The notes below the pieces were generated by a model, which was given only the letters and a program-made list of their open reading frames with translations, searched no databases and was not told the DNA's origin. Of a stretch of 64,000 bases of DNA, positions 17,202-25,529 are shown one piece after another. The translations under genes and the position numbers were made by a program. Source of the DNA: CBDEGU01 sp965238045 (GTDB lineage Bacteria > Acidobacteriota > Terriglobia > Bryobacterales > UBA6623); the NCBI GenBank assembly GCA_965238045.1, contig CBDEGU010000010.1, positions 124,001-188,000 of the forward strand. Direction: 5' to 3'. The first letter of the stretch is position 1. Every line of letters starts with the position of its first letter.

Positions 17202-18836
17202 TCACTCACCCGCCACCGCGAGATCTTGCGGCATCGGCTTGAATTGACATCCTTCCACAAATAGGTCGAAAAAATCAGGGCTGGTTTCCAGCTCTACGTG
17301 TTCGACCCGCTGGACGAGACTCTCGATGCTTTCGCGCTTGCGGCGGGAAAGCAACAATTCCTTCGCGCCTTGCACGGCCGCATTGCCGATCTTGACGACC
17401 CGGTCCGCGGGGACCGGAGCCAGGAATCCGATCTCCATGGCATGCCGGACATTGACGTAATTCGCGAAACCTCCGGCGAGATAGAGCTTGCTGATGTCGG
17501 CGGGCCGCAGCCCGAAGGCCCGCATCACGATGAGTTGTCCGCAGTAGTTCGCGGCTTTCGCCTGCGCCAGGTTGCTGGCGTCCTCGCGTGAAAACGTGAT
17601 CCCTTGCTCGGGAACGATGGTGAGTTCATGGGAGCCGTCGGCGAACACGCCGAGCGGGCTCATGTGCTCCTCGCGGCGCAACTCAGCCAGAAGATCAATC
17701 AGGCCCGAGCCGCAGAAACCTCGGGGCTCGCCTCCGCCGATCACTTCATATTCCGCGCCCGCCGCGCTCAGATGCAGAGATTCGATCGCTCCGTCGGCCG
17801 CCGGCATGCCGTAGGCGGTTCCTCCGCCCTCGAAGGCCGGGCCCGCCGGGCACGACGCCGCCATCATCCGCCCGGCATGGCCGACCACCACCTCGGTGTT
17901 CGTCCCGATATCGACTAGCATGACGACATCGTCCTGCGACGCCATGTCGATCGCGGTCAAACCGGCGGAGATGTCTCCGCCCACATGTCCGCCAACGAGC
18001 GGAGCGCCGAACACCTTCGCCTCCGGATGGACGAGCACACCCAGCTGACTCGCATTCTCGAGCAGCGATGTCGCCGGTCGTTTGCCGGCGCGATATTCTT
18101 TTTCGATTTGAGATTGGTAGGGACGCTGTCCAATCGATTGCACGTCCAGACCGAAGAAGAGATCCCGCATCGTCGAATTTCCCGCGACCACGATCTCATA
18201 AATTTCCTGGCGAGAAACGCCGACTCGCCGGCACATCTCGCGGATCTCACAGTTGAGTGCGTTGGTGACGGCTCGTTGCAACTCCCCCCGGAATGCACCG
18301 CCGTCGTAAGAGATGCGATGCATCACGTCGCTGCCGCCGAAACTCTGTGGATTTTCGAACGAGGCAAGATAGACGCTCTCGCCCGTTGCAAGATTGACGA
18401 ACTCGGCGACAACGGTCGTCGTCCCCAGGTCAAACGCGATGCCGAAGAGATGCCCTTGGAAGTCGCCGATCACCCGGCCGTCGTAACATACTTTGTCGCC
18501 TCGCCGGGTAACCAGCGGATCGATCTCGAGACGCTTGTCCGGCGCGGCGGTAAGAATGCGGGGATGGCTTAGCGGGAGGCTGAATTCCAGATCGTGCGTG
18601 GCGTCCTCTACCACCGCCTGGCAGGCCAGGCGATAGCGGCCGCGGAGAAATCGTTCAGCGCTCGTGGGCGGGCACAGCGCTTCGGCTCCTCGTTTGATTT
18701 CTACGATGCACTCGTGGCAGTCGCCCGTGCGCCCGCAGGAGGTTGGCACACGCAGGGCGAGTTCGTCCGCATAGTCGAAAATCGTCCTCCCCGCGGTGAG
18801 CGGACGACGGATCGACTCATGTGAGATTTCACCCAT
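17202..18836 (-). CDS. RACo/RamA-like corrinoid activator, 2Fe-2S ferredoxin + ASKHA domain
   Basis: A 544-residue protein likely to re-reduce inactive Co(II) corrinoid to Co(I) at the cost of ATP. Residues 1-90 form a 2Fe-2S ferredoxin fold with ligands in TSCGRTGDCHECIVEI and a later Cys in RYRLACQAVV. The rest is the acetate/sugar-kinase-Hsp70-like (DUF4445) domain: GIAFDLGTTTVVAEFV, VVAGNSTMRDLFFG, VMLVDIGTNTEVVVG and SCPAGPAFEGGGTAYGMP are nucleotide-binding segments. In known systems such proteins serve O-demethylases, the acetyl-CoA pathway corrinoid protein or split methionine synthases. Its place between the corrinoid protein and the homocysteine methyltransferase fits reactivation of that pair. 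Confidence 0.9.
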   Translation of the reverse strand: MGEISHESIRRPLTAGRTIFDYADELALRVPTSCGRTGDCHECIVEIKRGAEALCPPTSAERFLRGRYRLACQAVVEDATHDLEFSLPLSHPRILTAAPDKRLEIDPLVTRRGDKVCYDGRVIGDFQGHLFGIAFDLGTTTVVAEFVNLATGESVYLASFENPQSFGGSDVMHRISYDGGAFRGELQRAVTNALNCEIREMCRRVGVSRQEIYEIVVAGNSTMRDLFFGLDVQSIGQRPYQSQIEKEYRAGKRPATSLLENASQLGVLVHPEAKVFGAPLVGGHVGGDISAGLTAIDMASQDDVVMLVDIGTNTEVVVGHAGRMMAASCPAGPAFEGGGTAYGMPAADGAIESLHLSAAGAEYEVIGGGEPRGFCGSGLIDLLAELRREEHMSPLGVFADGSHELTIVPEQGITFSREDASNLAQAKAANYCGQLIVMRAFGLRPADISKLYLAGGFANYVNVRHAMEIGFLAPVPADRVVKIGNAAVQGAKELLLSRRKRESIESLVQRVEHVELETSPDFFDLFVEGCQFKPMPQDLAVAGE

Positions 18837-18898
18837 GGCGGTGGAGAACAGAAATGCGGGCTAGGCGCTAACTGCTAGCGGCGTGGCGTGGTGACATC

Positions 18899-19129
18899 TC
18901 AGGCGTCGCGGTAGTCCAGCTTGTCATCGCCTTCGCACAGCGGAGGATCGCCCGCGGCCGGCGCCTGGCGCTGATTGCGGCATCCGAACCGCGCCGTGCA
19001 CTGATTCAGACGATCCTTGTAGAGGCAGCGCTCGGCCGAGAGCACATCGGCGTGCTCCATCATCCGGCCGAACAGAGTACTGATCTGGTCCAGGCGCTTC
19101 TGATACTCCCGCTTGTCAATCGTCTGCAT
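18899..19129 (-). CDS. Unknown 76-aa Cys-containing protein of the corrinoid operon
   Basis: Not a family I recognise. It starts 7 bp after the corrinoid protein gene and ends 62 bp before the activator gene, so it is clearly part of the operon. The N-terminal half is predicted helical (REYQKRLDQISTLFGRMMEH). The C-terminal half has four Cys at about residues 45, 54, 60 and 70 (ERCLYKDRLNQC, FGCRN, PPLCEGDDKLDYRD), a spacing compatible with a zinc site or Fe-S cluster. No signal peptide. A small partner of the corrinoid protein or its activator is a reasonable guess, no more. Confidence 0.65.
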   Translation of the reverse strand: MQTIDKREYQKRLDQISTLFGRMMEHADVLSAERCLYKDRLNQCTARFGCRNQRQAPAAGDPPLCEGDDKLDYRDA

Positions 19130-19136
19130 GCCAGAC

Positions 19137-19898
19137 TCAGCTCATCTCGTCCGCTTGCTGCAAGAGCAGCCGCTTGGCGAGCGCGACACACTCCATGGCA
19201 TCCTTGCCATAGCCGTCGGCGCCCATGTCGTCGGCGAAATCCTGGCTCACCGGCGCCCCGCCGACCATGATCTTCACCTCGTCTCGCAGATCCTCGTCGA
19301 TGAACGCTTCGATGGTCGCGGCCATGTTCGGCATCGTCGTCGTCAGCAGCGCCGACATGCCCATCAGCGGCGTTTCGTGCTTCTCGACGGCCTCGATAAA
19401 CTCCCCGGGCGCTGTGTCCACCCCGAGGTCGAAAACCTCGAACCCCGAGCCCCGCAACATCATGATGCAGAGGTTCTTGCCGATGTCGTGCAGATCGCCC
19501 TTCACCGTCCCCATGACCACCCGGCCCGCCGGCTTGATGCCCGAAGCGGCAAGGATCGGCTCGATGTGAGCCATGCCCGCCTTCATGGCGCGCGCGCAGC
19601 CCAGCACCTCGGGCACATAGATGAAATTCTCCCGGAATTTGATGCCCACGATCCGCATGGCGGCGATCAGACCGTCGTCCATGATCTCCAGCGCTTCGGC
19701 GCCCTCAGCGAGGGCCTTCAAGGTCAGCTCGTCCACGACCTTGTGCTCTCCGCCGACCACGGCGGCCGCGATCACCTGCATCTCGGGCCGCGACTCGGCG
19801 AATAGACCAATGACTTGCTCGCGTTCCCCGGCGTCCTGAATGTATTCTTCGATCTCCTTGCGGATAGATTCGTTCGCGATGTCGCTGATGCTCGCCAT
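19137..19898 (-). CDS. Methyltransferase cognate corrinoid protein (MtbC/MetH-like)
   Basis: A 253-residue B12-binding protein that carries the methyl group between methyltransferases. Residues to about 110 are the four-helix cap domain; the Rossmann half begins near RVVMGTVKGDLHDIGKNL, whose DLHDIG is the Asp-x-His-x-x-Gly motif supplying the lower cobalt ligand. The later GMSALLTTTMPNM and KIMVGGAPVSQDFADDMGADGYG are the cofactor-binding Ser/Gly segments. Length is normal for MtbC/MttC-type proteins (about 210-220) with a slightly longer N terminus. It is preceded by the MtaA/UroD-type gene (43 bp) and followed by the 76-aa gene. Confidence 0.92.
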   Translation of the reverse strand: MASISDIANESIRKEIEEYIQDAGEREQVIGLFAESRPEMQVIAAAVVGGEHKVVDELTLKALAEGAEALEIMDDGLIAAMRIVGIKFRENFIYVPEVLGCARAMKAGMAHIEPILAASGIKPAGRVVMGTVKGDLHDIGKNLCIMMLRGSGFEVFDLGVDTAPGEFIEAVEKHETPLMGMSALLTTTMPNMAATIEAFIDEDLRDEVKIMVGGAPVSQDFADDMGADGYGKDAMECVALAKRLLLQQADEMS

Positions 19899-19941
19899 TC
19901 GTAATTGCCTTACCGTTGCCTTCTGTCAAACGAACAGCGGC

Positions 19942-21003
19942 CTAGTTCATCGCCGCATGATCCCTGTGCCAATCCTTGACCGCGCGGGGAATTTCCTTAA
20001 GATTCTCGATAGCGGTTTGCAGCGGTATCGCGCACTCCGGACCGACAAGCTGCACGCCGGCGTCAAGATTGCGGTACACTTCCGCTCGCACCGTCTCCGG
20101 CCCCTTGGCGTAGAGCGTCTCGGGATTGTTGATGTTTCCCACCAGGGCGATCCGCTCGCGCACAATCTCCATCGATTCGCCGGGCTGGTTCTTCGAGTCG
20201 TAATGGAAGGCCGCCATGCCGGTCTGTGCAATATATTCCATCCGGTCGACGGTTCTCCCGCAGATGTGCAGGATCAGGGGAACCGGGAGCTGCTCAACGA
20301 ACTCAATGTGGAGATCAAGCAGGAATCGCCTGTAGTATTCGCCGCTGACCAGATCCCCGGTGGCGTGGTCTGGAAGCGTCAGCGCGTCGGCGCCGGCCTC
20401 GATTTGCGCCAGACCGAAAACGATCGTGGCCTGCTTCATTCTGTCGAGACAGAGCTTCGTCTTGCCCGGATCGTCCAGCGACATGAGCAGGAACGGCTCG
20501 ACGCCAAAACAGTGATAGCCCAGTGTCCAGGGTTCCATCGTCTTGCCGATGATCGCCACTTCGTCGCCGTACTCCTTCTTGAGAATCTTGATCGCCTCGA
20601 GGACGCACTTCATATCCGGGTGCGTCAAGAAATCGGCCGGGATCTTGATGTCGTCCGGCTCCACCCAGACCGGCTCGCGCATCCGCACCGTGGGCCAGTT
20701 GTCCTTCTGTTCCCACTGCATCTTGCAGCCCAGGGCGGAAGACTCCTGAATGATGCTGAAGACGGGCATGATGGAGTCGAAACCCAGCTCGGTGTAGCCG
20801 GTCGCGGCCAGACGGGCCATCAACGCGGGGTCGCGGTTAGCGTCGGGGAAGTGGGCATCGGCCAGGTCCATCAACTCGACCGTGGCCACCGAAGTCGGGT
20901 TGCACACCGGGGTGCGGTCGACCGGTTCGCGGCGCAACGCGGCCAGCGTGCGCTCGCGGCTGGTCATCGGCGGAACCGCGTGATCCTGTTTACCGTCTTC
21001 CAT
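19942..21003 (-). CDS. MtaA/UroD-family zinc methyltransferase
   Basis: A 353-residue uroporphyrinogen-decarboxylase-fold protein of the MtaA/MtbA/CmuA methyltransferase branch rather than HemE. The branch signs are LILHICGRT (His-x-Cys of the zinc site), VGNINNPETLYAKGPETV and the last Cys ligand in GPECAIPLQTAIENL. Coenzyme M as acceptor is unlikely in a bacterium of this type, so the enzyme more probably moves a methyl group between an unidentified methoxy-, N- or S-methyl donor and the corrinoid protein downstream. It has no signal peptide. Second gene of the operon, 77 bp after the 213-aa gene. Confidence 0.87.
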   Translation of the reverse strand: MEDGKQDHAVPPMTSRERTLAALRREPVDRTPVCNPTSVATVELMDLADAHFPDANRDPALMARLAATGYTELGFDSIMPVFSIIQESSALGCKMQWEQKDNWPTVRMREPVWVEPDDIKIPADFLTHPDMKCVLEAIKILKKEYGDEVAIIGKTMEPWTLGYHCFGVEPFLLMSLDDPGKTKLCLDRMKQATIVFGLAQIEAGADALTLPDHATGDLVSGEYYRRFLLDLHIEFVEQLPVPLILHICGRTVDRMEYIAQTGMAAFHYDSKNQPGESMEIVRERIALVGNINNPETLYAKGPETVRAEVYRNLDAGVQLVGPECAIPLQTAIENLKEIPRAVKDWHRDHAAMN

Positions 21004-21080
21004 GGCTCGTTATTCTTGGCTCCTCGTTTTCATGCCCAGTATCTTCATGCCCGGCATTTCTTAGGTCCAGTCGCCCCGCG

Positions 21081-21722
21081 CTATTTCTGAGCGCTGGGAG
21101 CCGCCAGCCGGCCGCGGGACTCCGCCATCTCCTGCTCGCGCTCCACTGCTCGCACATTCGCCGCTCGGCCGAGCAGCAAACCTACGAGCGCATCGTGAGA
21201 CTCTCCGCAGCCAAAGGCAATCCGGCCAGCCTCGCCCTCGACCCAGTTCATCTCGCCGAGCTTCACCAAACCCGCCGCGATCGCCTCACAGCGCCGGGCC
21301 GCTTTCTCGTCCTCTGAGTCGGAACGAAGTTCGTAAACGCCTTGGCGTACTCCGCACGCCTCGACGGTGGCCTTGGCTCGCTTGTCCCATATGTTCATTT
21401 GCGGGCGCTCGGCCCGCTCGACCGGACTCAGCTTCGAGGCCTCTATAAACACGCGTTTCGAGGCCAAATGATGCCGCGCGCCGCAGGGAAACCGGAGCCT
21501 TGCTTCCTTGCCTTCCACAATCGTCATGCCGCTGTAGACGGCCATCGTTCGCGCAAGAAAATCGATCCGTTCCGCGGCGCCCTTGATGCCGCTGTAGGTG
21601 TGGACCAGCAACTCTGCGCCGCCCGCCCGCTGCTGGCGATAGAGACCGATCGAGATGCCATGGAAATGCCGATCGAGTGAAACAAGCTCAATTCTCTCGC
21701 CAATGTCGGTGATAACGCCCAT
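21081..21722 (-). CDS. Unknown 213-aa protein, first gene of the corrinoid operon
   Basis: I do not recognise a family. The product is soluble-looking, without leader or membrane segments. It has an N-terminal beta-rich part (GERIELVSLDRHFHGISIGLY; LVHTYSGIKGAAERIDFL), a middle with RFPCGARHHLASKRVF, and a C-terminal motif GRIAFGCGESHDALVGLLLG whose Cys, Ser, His and Asp could form a ligand or active site. It shares direction with the MtaA/UroD-type gene and is the first gene of the operon, so it may be a substrate-side or regulatory component of the methyl-transfer system. Confidence 0.6.
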   Translation of the reverse strand: MGVITDIGERIELVSLDRHFHGISIGLYRQQRAGGAELLVHTYSGIKGAAERIDFLARTMAVYSGMTIVEGKEARLRFPCGARHHLASKRVFIEASKLSPVERAERPQMNIWDKRAKATVEACGVRQGVYELRSDSEDEKAARRCEAIAAGLVKLGEMNWVEGEAGRIAFGCGESHDALVGLLLGRAANVRAVEREQEMAESRGRLAAPSAQK

Positions 21723-21902
21723 GCCGCGGATTCTTTGGATTCTTGTTCCGCGGCCGATCCGGCCAGGCCGCGGAACTCATCCTATCATTTGCACCTGTAG
21801 TTGCTTGCCCCAGTTGATTGCTACTGCCGCGCCGGATAAGCTAGATGCAACTGTCAGAGATGGAGTGGTCGAGGCTATGAGAGAAATAGAGGGGGAAGAA
21901 AC

Positions 21903-23087
21903 GTGATGTCGTCAACGAATCAGCATCCACAGAGCAGGGGACTGAGCCGCCGCGATTGGCTGCGACGGGGCGGCCAAGCGCTGGCGGCGGGCGCGGCGTA
22001 CGCTTCGCTGCCCGGCTTCGCTTTGCCTCCACTCGAAGACGGCGAAACGCTAGTGGTGTTTCTCGATCCCCAGCCGATCAAAGAAGGCCGGGCGATGCTC
22101 CGCTGGAGCGGGCTGGAATCGTGGATCACGCCCGAGAAGGATTTCTTCACCGTACAGCACTACGGCGTCCCGGAAGTGGACGCGGCTGGGTGGGAACTCG
22201 AAGTCGGCGGCATGGTCGGCAAGCCTGGCGTGTTCGGCATCGAGCAGATCAAGGCCCGCGCGAAGACCTCCGCGGTCGCCACGCTCGAATGCGCCGGCAA
22301 CGGCGTCTCACCCGGATTCATGGGCGCGATCGGCAACCTGCGCTGGGGCGGCGCCCTGCTCAGCCCTCTGCTCGACGAGCTTGACCTTTCCTCACGCGCC
22401 ACCGAAGTTGTCTTCTACGGCGCCGATCAGGGGACCGAAACGATCCGAAAAAAGGAATACACGCAGAACTTCGCCCGCAGCCTCTCGCTCGACCAGGTGC
22501 GGCAGTTCGGCGTCATGCTCGTCTACGAGATGAGCGGCCAGCCGCTGCCGCTCTCCCACGGCGGCCCCCTTCGGGCGGGCGTGCCCGGACATTTCGGCGT
22601 CGCCTGGGTCAAGTGGCTCAACCGCATCGAGATCATCGACCAGCGCCATTCCGGCCGCTTCATGGCCAGGGACTACGTCACGATCCGGGGCGAAAAGCGG
22701 GACGGCAAAATCGTCTGGACCGAGAAAGGCGTCAGCCGGCTGAATCTGAAATCCATCGTCGCCCGCGTCGTGCGGCGATCCAACGGCGATCTCCGCATTA
22801 CCGGCGCGGCCTGGAACGACGGCGTAATACCCTTGCGGAGTGTCGAGCTGAAGATCGACGATGCTCCCTGGCGAGCGGTCGTTCTCGGCGAGGGACTCGA
22901 TGAGCCCCGCGCCTGGACCTTCTGGACCTATGACTGGAAAAACCCCTCAGCCGGGGAACACACCCTGGTCTCGCGCGCCAGAGACGCCGGCGGAAAGGTG
23001 CAGCCCTCGGCCGAGGACGATGAGATCAAGCTCAAGCGCACCTACTGGGAAGCAAATCAGCAGACACCAAGACGGATCACGATTTGA
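21903..23087 (+). CDS. Tat-exported molybdopterin oxidoreductase, sulfite oxidase family
   Basis: A 394-residue enzyme starting at GTG 21903, with AGGGGGAAG about 8 bases upstream; the ATG at 21906 is the alternative. The twin-arginine leader LSRRDWLRRGGQALAAG fits export of a folded Mo enzyme. The molybdenum-ligand Cys is in TLECAGNGVSPG; LSHGGPLRAGVPGHFGVAWVKWL belongs to the cofactor-binding core, and the final 110 residues (ITGAAWNDGVIPLRSVELKI, WTFWTYDWKNPSAGEHTL) are the Mo-co dimerisation domain. Family members oxidise sulfite or related S-compounds; the electron acceptor is not encoded next door. It overlaps the sulfatase start by 4 bp, so sulfite or sulfate handling may be linked. 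Confidence 0.88.
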   Translation: MMSSTNQHPQSRGLSRRDWLRRGGQALAAGAAYASLPGFALPPLEDGETLVVFLDPQPIKEGRAMLRWSGLESWITPEKDFFTVQHYGVPEVDAAGWELEVGGMVGKPGVFGIEQIKARAKTSAVATLECAGNGVSPGFMGAIGNLRWGGALLSPLLDELDLSSRATEVVFYGADQGTETIRKKEYTQNFARSLSLDQVRQFGVMLVYEMSGQPLPLSHGGPLRAGVPGHFGVAWVKWLNRIEIIDQRHSGRFMARDYVTIRGEKRDGKIVWTEKGVSRLNLKSIVARVVRRSNGDLRITGAAWNDGVIPLRSVELKIDDAPWRAVVLGEGLDEPRAWTFWTYDWKNPSAGEHTLVSRARDAGGKVQPSAEDDEIKLKRTYWEANQQTPRRITI

Positions 23088-24469
23088 ACGTTCCCGCATC
23101 GGTCACGCGGCTGGCCTTTTTCGTGACCCTCGGCGCTCTGATGGCGGCCTGTGGGCCATCGGGCCCGCGGCGCCCGTCCGCCGCCGCGGGAAAGCCGAAT
23201 GCCAAGCGCGGGCCCAATATCGTCATCATACTTGCGGACGATCTGGGCCACGGCGACCTCGGCCTTACCGGCGCGACTGATATTCGCACGCCCCGGCTCG
23301 ACCGTCTCGCGAGCGAGGGCGTCCGCTTCACCCATGCCTATGCCAACGCGCCGGTATGCAGTCCGACGCGGGCGGCGCTTCTCAGCGGACAGTACCAGCA
23401 GCGCACCGGCGTGGGCCGGGTGATCTATGCCAACGAACGCAAGCTAGGCTTGTCGCACCAGGTCGAGCTGCTGCCGGCGCAGTTGAAAAAAGCCGGCTAT
23501 GCGACTGGCATCATCGGCAAGTGGCACCTCGGATATCCAAGAACCCATTTCCCCACTCGTTTTGGTTTCGATGAATTCACCGGATTTGTCGCCGGCAATA
23601 TCGACTACTTCGCCCACACCGACCGCCTGGGAAACGCCGACCTCTGGCGCGGTGAAGAGGCGATCACCGATGACCGTTATTTCACCAGCCTGATCGCCGA
23701 CGAGGCCATCGCCTTCATCGATCGCCATGAGGACGAACCCTTCTTTCTCTACCTGCCGTTCAACGCGCCCCATGACCCCTTTCAGGGGCCCGAGCATCGC
23801 GATACGGCTGGCAACCAGGAAGTTACCCGCAAGGTGAATCGCACACGCGAAGTACTTCGTGCCATAATCGAATCCCTCGACGCGAACATCGGCCGCATTC
23901 TCGACCGCTTGGACGAAACTGATCTCGGCGCCAACACAGCCATCTTTTTCTTCAGCGACAACGGCGGCGTGCGATCACTGGCTCGCAATGCCCCATTCCG
24001 CGGGCACAAGGCGACGCTTTGGGAGGGCGGTATCCGCACGCCTTTCTTCGCACGATTCACCGGGCGCTTTCCAGCCGGCACGACCGTCGCCGACATGGTG
24101 ATCGGCATGGATCTGTTTCCAACGGCCCTTGCGCTGGCCGGGGTCACCCCGCCGGTGGATCGTCCGATGGATGGCGTGAACCTGCTGCCGGTGATCGAAG
24201 GCAAGCAGACTCTCAAGCGCGACACGCTCTACTTCCGCTACGAGGGTCCGCGCGGCCCCGTGCAGCGGGCGGTCGTGCAAGGAGACTGGAAATATCTCTC
24301 CGACGAAAAGGAGCAGGAACATCTCTTCCGCCTGAGCGATGTGCCGCCCGAGCAAGACGATCTGGCCGCTTCTCAGGCCGTGCGTCTCGGAGAACTGCGC
24401 AACAACTGGCAAGCCTGGGAGAGGGATGTAATGCAGGGAGCGCCGCGGCTGCCGAGCCCCAAGCGATAG
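23084..24469 (+). CDS. Lipoprotein sulfatase, formylglycine type
   Basis: A 461-residue arylsulfatase-family enzyme. The TTG start at 23084 overlaps the preceding stop and gives a leader with lipobox LMAAC, so the protein is probably a membrane-anchored periplasmic lipoprotein. Metal ligands begin in NIVIILADDLGHGDLGL; the modification site is VCSPTRAALLSG, where Cys in C-x-P-x-R is converted to formylglycine. GKWHLGY and FFSDNGG are further active-site segments. It would remove sulfate esters from glycans. Translational coupling to the sulfite-oxidase-like gene suggests a shared transcript. Which sugar sulfate it cleaves cannot be told. Confidence 0.93.
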   Translation: MNVPASVTRLAFFVTLGALMAACGPSGPRRPSAAAGKPNAKRGPNIVIILADDLGHGDLGLTGATDIRTPRLDRLASEGVRFTHAYANAPVCSPTRAALLSGQYQQRTGVGRVIYANERKLGLSHQVELLPAQLKKAGYATGIIGKWHLGYPRTHFPTRFGFDEFTGFVAGNIDYFAHTDRLGNADLWRGEEAITDDRYFTSLIADEAIAFIDRHEDEPFFLYLPFNAPHDPFQGPEHRDTAGNQEVTRKVNRTREVLRAIIESLDANIGRILDRLDETDLGANTAIFFFSDNGGVRSLARNAPFRGHKATLWEGGIRTPFFARFTGRFPAGTTVADMVIGMDLFPTALALAGVTPPVDRPMDGVNLLPVIEGKQTLKRDTLYFRYEGPRGPVQRAVVQGDWKYLSDEKEQEHLFRLSDVPPEQDDLAASQAVRLGELRNNWQAWERDVMQGAPRLPSPKR

Positions 24470-24504
24470 GTTTTGCGCCCGGCCGGACTCCTGCCGCGGG
24501 CTGG

Positions 24505-25452
24505 CTAGACGTTTTCTGGAGTAAAAAGGTCCGCGACCGCCCCGGGCGGAACCATTGCGTGCAGAGGTTCGGGCAGGATGCCGTCTTTCAGCAGCCGGAT
24601 CTGATACATAGAAACCGAGAGCTGCGGGGCGGTCACCAGTGTCTTCGGATTCATTTCGAACGAGGGCGCTTGCGAGTCAGGAAAGCGCACCCGCCAGCCG
24701 TAACGGCCTTCGTAGAACCGCGGCTCGCCCAGCCCCCATTTCTCCATCGTGTCCCTAATGGCGTCGATCTCGGCTGGCTCGATGCCGCCGGGAATTCCCA
24801 CGCCCTTGAAGTGCTTGAGCGATTGCTCCCACTGGTTTGTCTTGGCCGAGAAGTCGACCGAATTGTCCGTCCTTGTGCGCGCCGGGCGCGGTCCGAACAA
24901 CTCCTCAAAGCCCGCGGGCAAGGTTTCAACCACCTCGGTGCGCGGCTCGAGAATCAGCCAGGGGCGCGGTCCGATGAAGGGATTGGCGTACCACCACTCA
25001 CCACCGGATTCAGCCGGAGCCTGGACGTAGGGTCCCAGAGGCGATTTGAGGTGGTCCGGCACCTCGGCGAATCGCACGGGCCCTTCGTTGCTCTCGGAGC
25101 GAACAAATCCAGGAGGCAACGAGCCAGCCGTGGGCGGGGGCGCCGGAGCGATTCGGGTCAGATCCTTGTCCGAGAGCAACAGTACGGGCTAGCTGTTCTG
25201 CGAGGCGGCCTCAGGCAAGGCGGTCGCGCCGGTCTGTGTTTCCTTGAGCAGGGCGGCGAAATCAGGACGCCGCCGCAGCTCGCCGGCGGCGGGTCGCAAG
25301 CCCGGGTTGGTGGTCGCGGAAGGTAGAGTTTCAAATATTGGGTGAATCACGGGTCGTCCTCCGCCCAGTGGATGGGAGTTCGTCTCTGGACCAGCAAGCA
25401 TGCGCCGTGCCAATTGCGCCGCCGACCCGAACCCGTTGATTCTAGGCCGCAT
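24505..25452 (-). pseudogene. Unknown protein gene interrupted by an in-frame TAG
   Basis: Two open stretches, 25452-25192 and 25188-24505, are in the same frame and separated only by TAG at 25189-25191 (read-through: EAASQNS-stop-PVLLLSDKDL). Together they give about 315 residues, Pro-rich in the middle and well ordered near the end (FYEGRYGWRVRFPDSQAPSF, QIRLLKDGILPEPLHAMVPP). I do not recognise the family. A C-to-T change from CAG would explain the stop. Alternatively the downstream 224 residues are a separate gene starting at TTG 25179. The ATG at 25452 is chosen because longer frames run into dapF. Confidence 0.5.
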
Positions 25453-25529
25453 CCAGCCCGCAAGCGCCGCGCCCGGCTCGGTCGCTGGCTGACAGAATAT
25501 CGTCAAGAGGCAAGAAACGGTGGCCGATT

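Noticed and set aside
19840..21090. 416-aa plus-strand frame over the MtaA/UroD-type gene
   Set aside because: Shadow of the conserved minus-strand gene; composition rich in Arg, Gln and His.
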